NCBI RefSeq assembly: GCF_020215705.1
Contig: NZ_JAIWNB010000007.1
Span: 310,001 to 374,000 of the forward strand
Length of the DNA: 64,000 nt
Origin: Nonomuraea aurantiaca
GTDB lineage: Bacteria > Actinomycetota > Actinomycetes > Streptosporangiales > Streptosporangiaceae
Direction: 5' to 3'
The position numbers and the translations under genes are program-made. Positions 43,234-56,660 of the stretch are shown piece after piece. Below the pieces are notes generated by a model. The model was given only the letters and a program-made list of their open reading frames with translations, was not told where the DNA came from and did no database searches. The first letter of the stretch is position 1; each line of letters opens with the position of its first letter.

Positions 43234-45453
43234 TCAGGTCGCGAACACAGGTGAGAGATGGGGCCAGTGCGCCGCCGCGCAGAGGACCGGCGGGCGGTCG
43301 AGCGGCGCGGGCAGCGTGACCACGCGCCCGCCGCGATGGGCGCGACCGGTCCAGACGTCGACCCAGTCGCCTTCGGGCAGGTAGACCGCCTGCTCCGCGA
43401 TCTCGGCCGCCGTCACCGGGGCCACCAACAGGGCGTCGCCCAGCTTGTACTGCAGCGGATGCTCCCAGACGCGCGGGTCGTCCGGGTGGTCGAAGAACAG
43501 CCCGCGCATCAGCGGCGCCCCGCCGCCGACCGCCTGGCGGGCCTGCCCCGCCAGATACGGCACCAGCCGCTCGCGCACCTTGGCCAGCCGCCTGAAGACG
43601 GGCAGCACCCGGTCGTCGCCGGTCTGCTCGGTCACGTTCCACGGCGTGCGGTCCCTGAGGGGCAGGCGGTGGTGGTTGAACTCCGAGTGGTACTGCATGA
43701 TCGGCATGAACGCCGCCGCCCCGGCCGCCCGCAGATAGAGCTCGGCATCGGGCAGGTCGCCGGAGAACCCGGCCAGGTCCCAGCCCCAATAGACGATCCC
43801 GCAGGCCGAGGCGGTGATCCCGGCCCTGATAGAGGACCGGAACGCCGCCCAGGTCGAGTCCTCGTCCCCGGCCCAGAACGCGCCGTGCGGCTGGGACCCG
43901 GTGAACCCGGCCCTGCTGAACGTCACCGGCGCCTTGCCATAGCGCTCCAGCAGCTCGCCGAAGGCGCGCGCGTAATGCACGGGGAACAGGCCGTTGCCGT
44001 CGTCGCCCCTGCGCCCGTCGGCGTAGCGCAGGTCGTGGCCCCACGCGTGCTCGCCGCCGTCGGTCTTGAACCCGTCCACGCCCACCTCGTCCACCAGGTA
44101 GGCGCGCTTGGCCGTCCACCAGTCGCGGACCTCGGGCGAGGACAGGTCGGGCATGAGCGCCAGCGGGAACCACCAGCCCCGGTTCCGGTACGGCCGGCCG
44201 TCGGCCTCCCTGACGCCGTAGCCGTTCTCGACCAGCTGCCGGGCGTCCACCGCGGCCTGGTGCCGAGGGTGCGGGCGCGTCTTCTGCAGCGGGATCTGCC
44301 AGAGCAGCACCTTGACGTCCCGCTGGTGCAGCTCGTCCACCATGCCCTTGGGGTCCGGCCACGGCCCGTCCGGCGGGAAGGCGTAATCCGCCAGCCGGTG
44401 CGGCTCCTCCGACGGCTCGTACTCGGCCCCCCGGAACGCCGTGAACGTCGTCTCGTCGCTCCACGCCTCGATGACCAGCGCGCCGACGGGGATGTCGTGC
44501 TCGCGATGCCGGTCCATCTCGGCCATCACGCGTTCCTGCGTGTTCCACTCGTTGCCGCTGGCCCACAGCCGGAACACCCACGAGGGCAGCTCCGTCGGCC
44601 GCCCCACCTCGTCGAGGAAGTCCCGCAGCACGTCGGCCGGGGTCGCGCCGTCATAGAGCCGGACCGAGGGCTCGCCGTCCGGCCCCACCTCCGCCTCCAC
44701 GACCAGCCGGTCCGGCGTGGACGCGCCGACGTCGTACCAGGTCCGCCTGGACGTCTCGACGTGGAACCCCCAGCTCGCCGCCCCGCCGACCACGAGCGCG
44801 AACGGCATCGGCAGGTACGTTCTGCCGTGCGCCCCCTGCGCCTTGTACTGCTCGAACACCACCGCGTCCAGCCGCCGCCCGCGCTGGTCCACCGCGTCGA
44901 ACCGCTCCCCGAACCCCACCACGTGCTCACCGTCGGCCAGCGCCAGCTCGAACCGCACCCGCCGTACCCCGTCGCCGCCGGCCAGCCACCGTACGCTCCC
45001 CGGCACCACCCGGTCCGCGCCGCGCACGACGAGCTTCCCGCCCGTCCGGCCCCACGCCGCCGCCGTCACCTCGAACCACCTGCTGGTACGGCTCCCGCCT
45101 CCGTCCAGCGCGGCCCGGAAGCGGTAGGCGTACCGATGCCCGGCGCGCAACACGGGCGAGCGCGCCACCCACGATCCGGCGGCGGCCCGCGCCGCCCTGG
45201 CCTGCGCGCCCGCCAGATGCCCGCCGTCAACGGTCCCCGCGGCGTCCGGCTCCGGCGTGGTGCCTGACCTGGTCAGCGGCAGTTCTGCCGGCGCCGCGCC
45301 GTCGGTGGCCCATTCGCACACCACCGAGACGACCTTCGCCGAGGCCCGCACCCGTAGCTCCACCGCCTCGCCGTCCATCGGCCAGGCGGGCACCCGCTGG
45401 TCCTCGGTCGTGGCGTACGGGTGCCCGGACCCGTACGGCCGATGCCGGATCAT
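43234..45453 (-). CDS. GH31 alpha-glucosidase/alpha-xylosidase
   Basis: 739 residues, cytoplasmic. Central barrel carries the nucleophile Asp in GFKTDGGE and the acid/base Asp in WAGDEDS, with WSDETTF and PEVRDWW upstream. Family 31 retaining enzymes act on alpha-glucosides or alpha-xylosides; I cannot choose between them. ATG 45453 overlaps the stop of the GH15 gene (ATGA), making it the last gene of the operon. The frame is open further upstream, but that part overlaps GH15. Confidence 0.92.
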   Translation of the reverse strand: MIRHRPYGSGHPYATTEDQRVPAWPMDGEAVELRVRASAKVVSVVCEWATDGAAPAELPLTRSGTTPEPDAAGTVDGGHLAGAQARAARAAAGSWVARSPVLRAGHRYAYRFRAALDGGGSRTSRWFEVTAAAWGRTGGKLVVRGADRVVPGSVRWLAGGDGVRRVRFELALADGEHVVGFGERFDAVDQRGRRLDAVVFEQYKAQGAHGRTYLPMPFALVVGGAASWGFHVETSRRTWYDVGASTPDRLVVEAEVGPDGEPSVRLYDGATPADVLRDFLDEVGRPTELPSWVFRLWASGNEWNTQERVMAEMDRHREHDIPVGALVIEAWSDETTFTAFRGAEYEPSEEPHRLADYAFPPDGPWPDPKGMVDELHQRDVKVLLWQIPLQKTRPHPRHQAAVDARQLVENGYGVREADGRPYRNRGWWFPLALMPDLSSPEVRDWWTAKRAYLVDEVGVDGFKTDGGEHAWGHDLRYADGRRGDDGNGLFPVHYARAFGELLERYGKAPVTFSRAGFTGSQPHGAFWAGDEDSTWAAFRSSIRAGITASACGIVYWGWDLAGFSGDLPDAELYLRAAGAAAFMPIMQYHSEFNHHRLPLRDRTPWNVTEQTGDDRVLPVFRRLAKVRERLVPYLAGQARQAVGGGAPLMRGLFFDHPDDPRVWEHPLQYKLGDALLVAPVTAAEIAEQAVYLPEGDWVDVWTGRAHRGGRVVTLPAPLDRPPVLCAAAHWPHLSPVFAT

Positions 45454-46652
45454 GCCCGCACCCCCAGCTCGTCCAGCTTGCTCAGCTCGTCGGCGAGGAT
45501 CAGGTACATCCCGTGCGACCACAGCAGCGGCGTGGCCACGGTGCCCCATCGGTCCAGCCACTCCTGGAGCCGGTCGGGCGCCAGGAGCCGGTCGGACACC
45601 TGTTCGGGCAGGTCACCCTCGGGGGTCGCCTGGGCCGCCATCCAGTCCAGGTACCGCCGGGCCTCCGCGCGCCGCCCGGCCCGCGCGTGGTTCCAGCCGA
45701 GGAACCCGGCCAGCAGCACCCAGCGCCCGCCGCCGTAGAAGGTGTCGGCCAGGTAGCGGTACACGCCCCCGTCGACGGCGAGCTGCCGCTCCACCTCGGC
45801 CACCGTCGCCGCGCCGACCGGATGATCGGCCGCGTAGAGCCCGAACGGCTCGACGCAGGCGAGCAGACTGGCGTCCACGGCCTCACTGCCCAGCCATTTC
45901 GTGAGATATCCGGAATTCGGCCCCCCGCCGCCGAACGCCCCGCCGCCGAACGCCCTGCTGCCGGACGCCCTGCTGCCGGACGTCGCGGCACCGGACGCCG
46001 CGGTGGAGGTGGTGCCCGCGACGCCTTCGGCGGCCACCAGGGCCGCGATGCCCGCCACCGCGCGCCCCGCCGCCTCCGACTCGGCCCCGCTCAGCACGCC
46101 CAGCGCGACGGCCGCCCGCAACCCCGCGTGCACCGCGCCCAGCGTCGCCACGTGCCGCTGCTCGACGTGCTCCTCCCACCAGTCGTAACACGGCATGTCC
46201 CAGAACGAGGTGAGATACCGGGCCGCCGTCCGCACCCCCTTCTCCACCCCCGGGACCGCCCGGCCGTGCCGGAAGGAGTGCTCGCGCAGGGCCCACAGCC
46301 ACGTGCCGTACCCGTCGAGCTGGAAGTCCCACCAGTCGACGTCCCCGTCCACACCGTCGAGTGTGAACCGCGTCGGCAGCATCTCGGCGGGCGAGACCGG
46401 TTCACCGCGTCCCGCACGCGAGACGAGCGAGTCGACCTGTCCCGCCCGGTCGCCGATCACCCGGGCACACCAGGTGTGGAAGGCGTCCGCACCGGCGGCG
46501 TCGCCGTGCCTGCTCACCCCCTCGGCGATGAACGCCCCGTCACGCAGCCACGAGTAGCCGCGGTAGGCGGAGAAGGTGGGCGAGGCCGGGTAGGCGCCGG
46601 TGGGGGACTGGAGCCGCTGGATCACGTCCAGGCTGTGCGACACGAGGGTCAC
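45450..46652 (-). CDS. GH15 glucoamylase-type protein
   Basis: 400 residues. The (alpha/alpha)6 fold is indicated by AYRGYSWLRDGAFIAEG and PCYDWWEEHVEQRHVATLG (first catalytic Glu in WWEE), FYGGGRWVLLAGFLGWNHA and PLLWSHGMYL. Near residue 215-250 lies a low-complexity Ala/Gly/Ser insert (SGSRASGSRAFGGG) made of short repeats (45924-46010). No signal peptide, so it works on imported oligosaccharides. GTG 46652 after AGGAGA. Sandwiched between the binding-protein gene and GH31. Confidence 0.85.
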   Translation of the reverse strand: MTLVSHSLDVIQRLQSPTGAYPASPTFSAYRGYSWLRDGAFIAEGVSRHGDAAGADAFHTWCARVIGDRAGQVDSLVSRAGRGEPVSPAEMLPTRFTLDGVDGDVDWWDFQLDGYGTWLWALREHSFRHGRAVPGVEKGVRTAARYLTSFWDMPCYDWWEEHVEQRHVATLGAVHAGLRAAVALGVLSGAESEAAGRAVAGIAALVAAEGVAGTTSTAASGAATSGSRASGSRAFGGGAFGGGGPNSGYLTKWLGSEAVDASLLACVEPFGLYAADHPVGAATVAEVERQLAVDGGVYRYLADTFYGGGRWVLLAGFLGWNHARAGRRAEARRYLDWMAAQATPEGDLPEQVSDRLLAPDRLQEWLDRWGTVATPLLWSHGMYLILADELSKLDELGVRA

Positions 46653-46687
46653 GGAAACCGATCTCCTGAGATGGGTGGGCGGGCAAC

Positions 46688-47950
46688 TCAGCCGAGCAGG
46701 GCGTCGACCTCGGAGGCGGCGGCCTTGAGCGCCTCCTCCACCGGCTTGCGCCCGGCGGCGGCCTCGGTCAGCTGCTTGGTCACGGCGTCCTGCATCTCCT
46801 GCTGGCGCTTGATGACCGGCGGCAGCGCGATCGACTTCAGCGAGTCGAACACCGCCTGGCGGTTGGCGGGCTTGGGGTCCTTGAGATAGCCGGACAGGAC
46901 CGCCTGGTCGGCGACCGGCGGCAGCTCCCACGACGACTCGACGCGGGTGGTCGCCGCGGTGTTCGACGAGGACAGGAACCGGGCCCAGGCCCAGGCCTCC
47001 TTGCCGTGCTTGGTGCCGGAGGAGGCGGCGACCGCGTTGTGGAAGACGGCGCTGGCCTTGGCGCTCTCACCGGGCTCGACGACCACGTCCCAGGTGAAGG
47101 GGGCATCCTTCAGCCCGGCGAACTGCCAGATGCCGTTGTGCCACATGGCGAGCTTGCCGGACTTGAAGAGGTTCGTGTCGTAGTCGGCGGTGCCGCCGAT
47201 CTCCGCCTCGGTCGGCATCGTCTTGCCGACCTTGGAGACCAGCCACCGCGCCGCCTTGACCCCGGCCGGGCTGTTGAACGCCGACTTCTTGCCGTCGGCC
47301 GACAGGAACTCGCCGCCCGCCTGCTTGAGCGTCTTGTAGAACTCGAAGAACTGCACCGGCTGGAAGTCGCCGAACACGCCTTTCTTCTTGTCCGTGAGCT
47401 TCGCGGCGGCGGCCTGCTCGTCGGTCCAGGTCCAGTCGGCCGTCGGCGGGGCCACGCCGGCCTTGTCGAACAGGTCCTTGTTGTAGAAGAGCACGACCGT
47501 GGAGAACGAAGCGGGCAGCGCGTACTGCTTCCCGTCGCGCTTGAACGCCTCGAGCGACTCCTTGACGTACACCGACGGGTCGCCGTCGCCCTTCACCGTG
47601 TCGAGGTCGAGCAGGGAGCCCGCGCCGGCGTAGGTCACGAAGTTCTCGTAGTTGAGCTCGAAGGTGTCGGGCGCGGTGCCGCCGGCGATGCTGGTCTGGA
47701 GCTTGGTGAAGTACTCGTCGAAGGGCGCGGTCTCCACCACCACGTCGACCTTCGGGTTCTCCTTCTCGAAGGCCTTCTCGATCTTGTCCAGGTCCTTCAC
47801 ATGGTCGGGCGCGGCCGAGAACGTGAAGTAACGCAGCGTCACCTTGCCGCCCTCGCCGGACGTGGCCTTCGTCGCCGAGCCCTGGGAGCAGGCGGTGGCG
47901 AGCAGCGCGGCGGCCGCGAGGGAGGCGGCAACCCTGATTCTCTGTGACAT
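46688..47950 (-). CDS. ABC sugar-binding lipoprotein (family 1 SBP)
   Basis: 420 residues. Signal peptide with lipobox LLATACS; Cys21 would be lipidated. The mature protein resembles MalE/CUT1-type binding proteins (LDKIEKAFEKENPKVDVVVETAP, TWTWTDEQAAAAKLTDK). Delivers an alpha-linked oligosaccharide to the MalF/MalG permeases encoded just upstream (27 bp). Confidence 0.94.
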   Translation of the reverse strand: MSQRIRVAASLAAAALLATACSQGSATKATSGEGGKVTLRYFTFSAAPDHVKDLDKIEKAFEKENPKVDVVVETAPFDEYFTKLQTSIAGGTAPDTFELNYENFVTYAGAGSLLDLDTVKGDGDPSVYVKESLEAFKRDGKQYALPASFSTVVLFYNKDLFDKAGVAPPTADWTWTDEQAAAAKLTDKKKGVFGDFQPVQFFEFYKTLKQAGGEFLSADGKKSAFNSPAGVKAARWLVSKVGKTMPTEAEIGGTADYDTNLFKSGKLAMWHNGIWQFAGLKDAPFTWDVVVEPGESAKASAVFHNAVAASSGTKHGKEAWAWARFLSSSNTAATTRVESSWELPPVADQAVLSGYLKDPKPANRQAVFDSLKSIALPPVIKRQQEMQDAVTKQLTEAAAGRKPVEEALKAAASEVDALLG

Positions 47951-47976
47951 GGGGGACTTCCTTTACTTGTGCACAA

Positions 47977-48783
47977 CTACTTGAGCCCGCTCTGCGCGAC
48001 GCTGGCGATGACGTGCTTCTGCGCGAAGACGTAGAGGATGAGGATCGGCACCACGCTGATCACCGAGCCCGCCATGACCACGTCCCACTCGGTGGTGAAC
48101 TGGCCGTGCAGCGTGGCCAGGCCCAGCGGCAGCGTCATGAACTCGGGCGACTTGATGATGATCAGCGGCCAGAGGTAGCTGTTCCAGCTGGCCATGAAGC
48201 CGAAGATGGCGAACGTTGCCAGAGCCGGCCTGATCAGCGGCAGCACCACATACACAAAAATCCGGAAATGTCCGGCGCCGTCCAGCACGGCCGCCTCGTC
48301 GAACTCCCTCGGCACCTGATTGATGGCCTGCCGCAGCAGGAACACCCCGAACGCCGACGCGATCGTCGGCGCCAGCAACGCGAAGTACGTGTCGACCAGG
48401 TTGAACGTGCGCATCTCGATGAACAGCGGCACGACCAGCACAGGCAGCGGCATCATCAGCGTCGCCAGGTAGACGGCGAACAGCGCGCCCCGCCCCGGGA
48501 ACGGCAGCCTGGCGAAGGCGTAGGCGGCCATCGCGCTGGTGAGGAGCTGCAGGGTGGTGGAGGCCGCTCCGATCCAGGCGCTGTTGGCCACGATCCGCCA
48601 GAAGGGCAGAGTGTCGAGCAGCTTGCCGTACGCGTCGAGGCTCGCGCCGTCGGGCGTGAAGTCCGGCGGTACGGCCAGCACGGCGTCGCTCGGCGTGATC
48701 GACGTGATCACCGCCCAGGCGAACGGGAACAGCATGACCACCGCGCCGAGGCCCACCAGCAGGTAACGGGTCGCCTTACCCAT
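47977..48783 (-). CDS. ABC sugar permease, MalG type
   Basis: 268-residue membrane protein, six helices, with the EAA loop EFDEAAVLDGAGHFRIFVYVVLP near residues 165-187 that docks the ATPase. Starts inside the end of the MalF-type gene (8-bp overlap). Confidence 0.95.
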   Translation of the reverse strand: MGKATRYLLVGLGAVVMLFPFAWAVITSITPSDAVLAVPPDFTPDGASLDAYGKLLDTLPFWRIVANSAWIGAASTTLQLLTSAMAAYAFARLPFPGRGALFAVYLATLMMPLPVLVVPLFIEMRTFNLVDTYFALLAPTIASAFGVFLLRQAINQVPREFDEAAVLDGAGHFRIFVYVVLPLIRPALATFAIFGFMASWNSYLWPLIIIKSPEFMTLPLGLATLHGQFTTEWDVVMAGSVISVVPILILYVFAQKHVIASVAQSGLK

Positions 48784-49705
48784 AGGTCACCCACCGCCTC
48801 TGCCCCCGGATCTGCACGATCGTCACGAGCAGCACCAGGGCGAACAGCAGCCACGACAGCGCCGAGGCCGCGCCCGCCCGGCCGTACCGGAAGGTGAGGT
48901 CGTAGATCTGCGACACGACGACCTGCGTCGCGCCGCCGGGCCCGCCACCCGTCATGATCTTCACCTGGTCGAAGACCTGGAAGCCGTTGATCAGCGAGAT
49001 CACCACCACGAAGAACGACGACGGCGACAGCAGCGGCAGCGTGATGTGCCTGAACCGGCGGACGGCGCCCGCCCCGTCGACCATGGCGGCCTCCTGGAAC
49101 TCCTTCGGGATGGCCTGCAGCCCCGCCAGCAGGATGATCATCACGAAGCCCAGGTCCTTCCAGGCCGAGGCGAAGATGATCGACGGCATCGCCCAGTCGG
49201 GATCGGTCCACCAGCCGGGCCCGCTGACGCCGAACAGCCCCAGCGCCCAGTTGACGACCCCGCTGGCCGGGTTGAGCAGCCACTTCCACATCAGCGCCAC
49301 GACGACCCAGCTGGTGATGACGGGCAGGAAGTAGACGCCGCGCAGCAGCCTGCGTCCCGGCATCGCCCTGTTCAGCAGCAGCGCCAGGCCCAGCCCGCCC
49401 AGGTAGACGAGCGGCAGGTAACCGGCGATGAAGTACAGCGTGTGCAGGAACGCGGCCCGCGTCCCGGCGTCGCCGAGCAGCTCGATGTAGTTGCCGAGGC
49501 CGACCCAGCGCATCTCGGTGATGAGGTCCCATTCATGGAGGCTCGTCCAGAACGAGGCGACCATCGGGATCAGCGTGTAGAGCGTCAGCGGGATCAGGCT
49601 GGGCAGCAGGAACACGGCCACGGTCCCGGCGTGGCGCCATCGCCGCCGCGGCGCCCGCCGCTCGCGCGTGCCCCCGGCCTTCGCCCGGACGGCCGTGAGG
49701 GTCAT
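48776..49705 (-). CDS. ABC sugar permease, MalF type
   Basis: 309-residue six-helix permease. The EAA loop reads EFQEAAMVDGAGAVRRFRHITLP. ATG 49705 after CGGAGCG; ATG 49732, which overlaps the ROK stop codon as ATGA, is equally possible. An ATPase gene is absent from the whole operon, so a shared MsiK-type ATPase elsewhere is expected. Confidence 0.94.
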   Translation of the reverse strand: MTLTAVRAKAGGTRERRAPRRRWRHAGTVAVFLLPSLIPLTLYTLIPMVASFWTSLHEWDLITEMRWVGLGNYIELLGDAGTRAAFLHTLYFIAGYLPLVYLGGLGLALLLNRAMPGRRLLRGVYFLPVITSWVVVALMWKWLLNPASGVVNWALGLFGVSGPGWWTDPDWAMPSIIFASAWKDLGFVMIILLAGLQAIPKEFQEAAMVDGAGAVRRFRHITLPLLSPSSFFVVVISLINGFQVFDQVKIMTGGGPGGATQVVVSQIYDLTFRYGRAGAASALSWLLFALVLLVTIVQIRGQRRWVTYG

Positions 49706-49728
49706 GTGGTCGCTCCGTTTTAACTGAC

Positions 49729-50913
49729 TCATGGCGTCGTCCCGATCAGGCGGGCCCGTACCAGGCGGCCCTGCTCCCCGGCGGCCCCGGCGGCGTCGAA
49801 GGGAGTGGCCAGCACGAGGGCCGCCGCGCCCTGGGCCCAGCTGGTGTCGTCCCAGCTCTCCACCTCGATCGAGATGTCGCGGCGCCCCGGATACAGCTGC
49901 GCCCTGACGGCCGGGTCGAAGCCCACCTGCCAGAGCGGCCAGTCGGCCGTCCCCTCGCCGAGCACCACCACGACCTCGGGATCGACCACGTTGATCAGCC
50001 CCGCCGCGGCTCGCCCGAGCACCGCACCCGCCTCGGCGAACACCTGCTCGTCCGGCTTTCCTGATGCGGCACGGGCCGCCAGCAGCCCCGCCGAGCCGAC
50101 GTACGCCTCCAGGCACCCGCGCGCCCCGCACCCGCACACCGGCCCAGCCGGATCGACGGGCACGTGCCCGAACTCCCCGGCCCCGCCCCTGGCGCCCCGG
50201 TAGACCCGCCCGTCGGCCACGATCGCCGCGCCGACGCCGCGCCCGATGGTCAGCACCAGGAAGTCCCGATGGGTCCGCCCCCTGCCGTAGAGCCGCTCGG
50301 CCGCCGCCAGCGCGTTGACGTCGTTCTCCACCAGCACGGGCAGCTTGAGCCGCCGCCGCAGCCGCTCGCCCACCGGCATGGCCTGCCACCCCAGGGTCGG
50401 CGCGTTGACCGTGCCGACCGCCTGGTCCTCCACGCTGCCGGGCACCCCGACACCGATCCCGAGGAGCGGCGGCGCCTGCCCGTGGCCGGCCGAGGCGGAC
50501 GTACGCGCCGTCACCCCGCGCCCGCTGCCCGAGACCACCGCCTCGACGGCGTCGGCCAGCCGGTCCAGCGCCTCAGGGGACGACGGGTCGAACGCGCACT
50601 CCCAGGCCCCCAGCACCTCGCCGTCGAGCCGCACGTCGACCAGCACCAGATGGTCGGCCGTCACCTTCACGCCGAGCGCGCGCCCCGCGCTGCCCACCAG
50701 CCCGAGCCGCTGGGCGGGCCGCCCGCCGCGCGACGGCTTGAGATCGAGCTCCTCGAGCATCCCGTAGCCCATGAGCTCGCGCGTGAGCTGCGTGACGGTC
50801 GCCGGGCTCAGGTCCAGCTCGCGCGCCAGCTCGGTGCGGCTCAGCGGCCCGACGGTGCCGAGGAGCGCGAGGATCGCCGTCCTCGTGAGATCACCGCGAT
50901 CAGTGCCTGCCAT
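49729..50913 (-). CDS. ROK-family regulator of the sugar operon
   Basis: 394 residues. N-terminal winged helix (LLGTVGPLSRTELARELDLSPATVTQLTRELM) and a ROK kinase-like domain with GVGVPGSVED, DVNALAAAERLYGRGRT and the zinc segment GPVCGCGARGCLEAY. Repressors of this family respond to sugars or sugar phosphates. First gene of the operon, so autoregulated with its targets. ATG 50913 with an AT-rich palindrome just upstream (50926-50945). Confidence 0.93.
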   Translation of the reverse strand: MAGTDRGDLTRTAILALLGTVGPLSRTELARELDLSPATVTQLTRELMGYGMLEELDLKPSRGGRPAQRLGLVGSAGRALGVKVTADHLVLVDVRLDGEVLGAWECAFDPSSPEALDRLADAVEAVVSGSGRGVTARTSASAGHGQAPPLLGIGVGVPGSVEDQAVGTVNAPTLGWQAMPVGERLRRRLKLPVLVENDVNALAAAERLYGRGRTHRDFLVLTIGRGVGAAIVADGRVYRGARGGAGEFGHVPVDPAGPVCGCGARGCLEAYVGSAGLLAARAASGKPDEQVFAEAGAVLGRAAAGLINVVDPEVVVVLGEGTADWPLWQVGFDPAVRAQLYPGRRDISIEVESWDDTSWAQGAAALVLATPFDAAGAAGEQGRLVRARLIGTTP

Positions 50914-50925
50914 GTGATGAGAACG

Positions 50926-50945
50926 ACTTTCTTTAGAAATAAAGT
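50926..50945. promoter_or_regulatory. Probable operator of the ROK regulator
   Basis: ACTTTCTTTAGAAATAAAGT, an imperfect dyad (8 of 10 positions pair), 13 bp upstream of the regulator start, in an A/T-rich island of otherwise GC-rich DNA. Confidence 0.6.
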
Positions 50946-51001
50946 TAGTGGTGAAAATATGGGCCCGCGCAAGGCGCCTGTCAAGAGTCCGGGAACGCGA
51001 A

Positions 51002-51029
51002 AAGGGGCCTCCGTCACCGGAGACCCCTT
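51002..51029 (-). terminator. Hairpin terminating pepN
   Basis: AAGGGGCCTCCG (51002-51013) and CGGAGACCCCTT (51018-51029), one mismatch, 4-base loop, 16 bp past the pepN stop. Confidence 0.65.
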
Positions 51030-51044
51030 CTCAAGAGCCGTGCG

Positions 51045-53603
<2,559 letters not shown>

Positions 53604-53694
53604 GTTCCACTCCTTTTCGCACTTCTTTTCGCTACTTTATGGAGGTTTGTCGGTATCCTGCCACGCGGGGAATAGGACATCGACACCCCAGGTT

Positions 53695-54327
53695 ATGGCC
53701 CTCGTGACAGACACGACCCCCGTAGACCTTTGGTTCGATCCTTTCTGCCCATTTGCCTGGGTAACGTCACGATGGCTGCTCGAAGTCGAGAAGGTTCGTC
53801 CGATCGAGCCCCGCTGGCGCATCATGAGCCTGCAGGTCCTCAACGAGGACAAGGACGTCTCTGACGAATACCGGGCGTCGTCCGCCCGGGGCACGCGACT
53901 CATCAGGGTCATCGCCGCCGCCGCCGACCGCTTCGGCGAGGAGTACGTCGGCCGCCTCTACACCGAGTTCGGCACCCGCCTGCACAACGAGGGCCGGGGC
54001 AGAGACCTCGACACCCTGCGCGAGATCGCCGAGGAGTCGCTGGAGGCCGTGGGCCTCGACAAGGGCCTGGCCGCCGAGGCCATGGACTCGACGGACTACG
54101 ACGACGTCATCCGCAAGTCGCACGACGAGGGCATCACCCTGGTCGGCCAGGAGGTCGGCACCCCCGTCATCCGCGTCGGCGCCAACGCCTTCTTCGGGCC
54201 GGTGGTCACCACCATCCCCAGGGGCGAGGACGCGGGCCGGCTCTGGGACGGTGTGCTGCTGGTCACCGAGTTCGACGACTTCTTCGAGCTCAAGCGCTCG
54301 CGGACCCGGCGGCCGAGCTTCGACTGA
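53695..54327 (+). CDS. DsbA-family oxidoreductase, mycothiol-dependent nitroreductase type (Rv2466c-like)
   Basis: 210 residues. Thioredoxin fold with helical insert; active site FDPFCPFAWVTSRW has a single Cys (CPFA), where classical DsbA has CxxC. VGTPVIRVGANAFFGPVV contains the cis-Pro loop. The family uses mycothiol, present only in actinobacteria. ATG 53695; GTG 53704 is an alternative. Divergent from pepN. Confidence 0.88.
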   Translation: MALVTDTTPVDLWFDPFCPFAWVTSRWLLEVEKVRPIEPRWRIMSLQVLNEDKDVSDEYRASSARGTRLIRVIAAAADRFGEEYVGRLYTEFGTRLHNEGRGRDLDTLREIAEESLEAVGLDKGLAAEAMDSTDYDDVIRKSHDEGITLVGQEVGTPVIRVGANAFFGPVVTTIPRGEDAGRLWDGVLLVTEFDDFFELKRSRTRRPSFD

Positions 54328-54473
54328 CCTTCACCGCTGTCTTCACCTCGCAGTGATTTGTAGCCGCGTAATCCGCGCCTATCCGGTGCGTCCGGCCGTA
54401 CTCTTCTGAAAGAGCAGCCGCACGAGGCGCCACGCCCTCGCCCAGCGATGGCCGGCGCGCGAGGATGGGGGCT

Positions 54474-55877
<1,404 letters not shown>

Positions 55878-55907
55878 AGTCTGTGCAGCTCTGAGGCCCG
55901 TCGCGGT

Positions 55908-56651
55908 TCAGAGGAGCAGTCCGCCGGCCGCCAGCAGGTTCTGGCCGGTGATCCACCGCCCGTCGGCTCCGGCCAGGAACGCCACCACGGCCGCGATGTC
56001 GTCCGGCCGCCCCAGCCGTCGCAGGGCGGTCATCGCGGGCATCTGCTCGAGCGCCTCCGGCGGGTTGTTCTCGCGCAGCATGTCGGTGTCGGTCGCGCCG
56101 GGCGAGACGATGTTGGCCGTGATGCCGCGCCCGCCCAGCTCACGCGCCGCGACCTTGGTGAACTGCTCGACGGCCGCCTTGCTCCCCGCGTAGAGGGAGA
56201 TCCCCGGGCCGGGCAGGCGCGTGTTGAGCGTGGAGATGTTGATGATCCGCCCGCCGTCGCGCATCACCCGCCCGGCCCACTGGATGGCCAGGAACACCGA
56301 ACGCGCGTTGACCGCGAAAACCCGCTCGTAGGACTCGTCCGTGATGTCGGCGATGAGTCCCGGCCCGGTCTCCGCCGCGTTGGCGACCAGGATGTCGAGC
56401 CCCGGCAACAACTCCTCGGCCGTGGCGAACAGCCGGTCGAGATCCGCCCTGCTCGCCTGATCGGCTTGTACGGCATGCGCCCCGGTCGTCGCGGCCACCT
56501 CCTTGGCCAGCTCCGAGTTGCCGCGATAGGTGAAGACCACCTCGGCTCCGCCAGCGGTCAGCCGCTCGACGATGGCCCGGCCGATGCCCCGGGAGCCACC
56601 TGTGACCAAAGCGCCCTTCCCTGAGAACACTCGTCCCGAAGATTCGCTCAT
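55908..56651 (-). CDS. SDR-family oxidoreductase
   Basis: 247 residues. TGGSRGIG near residue 17, NAA (VANAAETGPG), catalytic ISTLNTRL and YAGSK (Tyr-x-x-x-Lys). Close in style to 3-oxoacyl-ACP reductase-like SDRs. ATG 56651, convergent with the aldehyde dehydrogenase gene; peptide deformylase ends 9 bp upstream on the same strand. Confidence 0.92.
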   Translation of the reverse strand: MSESSGRVFSGKGALVTGGSRGIGRAIVERLTAGGAEVVFTYRGNSELAKEVAATTGAHAVQADQASRADLDRLFATAEELLPGLDILVANAAETGPGLIADITDESYERVFAVNARSVFLAIQWAGRVMRDGGRIINISTLNTRLPGPGISLYAGSKAAVEQFTKVAARELGGRGITANIVSPGATDTDMLRENNPPEALEQMPAMTALRRLGRPDDIAAVVAFLAGADGRWITGQNLLAAGGLLL

Positions 56652-56660
56652 GCCGCCAAC

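Noticed and set aside
41813..44581. 922-codon minus frame joining the kinase to a second long segment
   Set aside because: The part upstream of 43078 overlaps the GH31 gene in another frame and is not kinase-like; the kinase starts at GTG 43078.
45913..46010. Frameshift in the GH15 gene at its low-complexity stretch
   Set aside because: The frame continues into family-like sequence after the Ala/Gly/Ser insert, so it is an in-frame repeat expansion.
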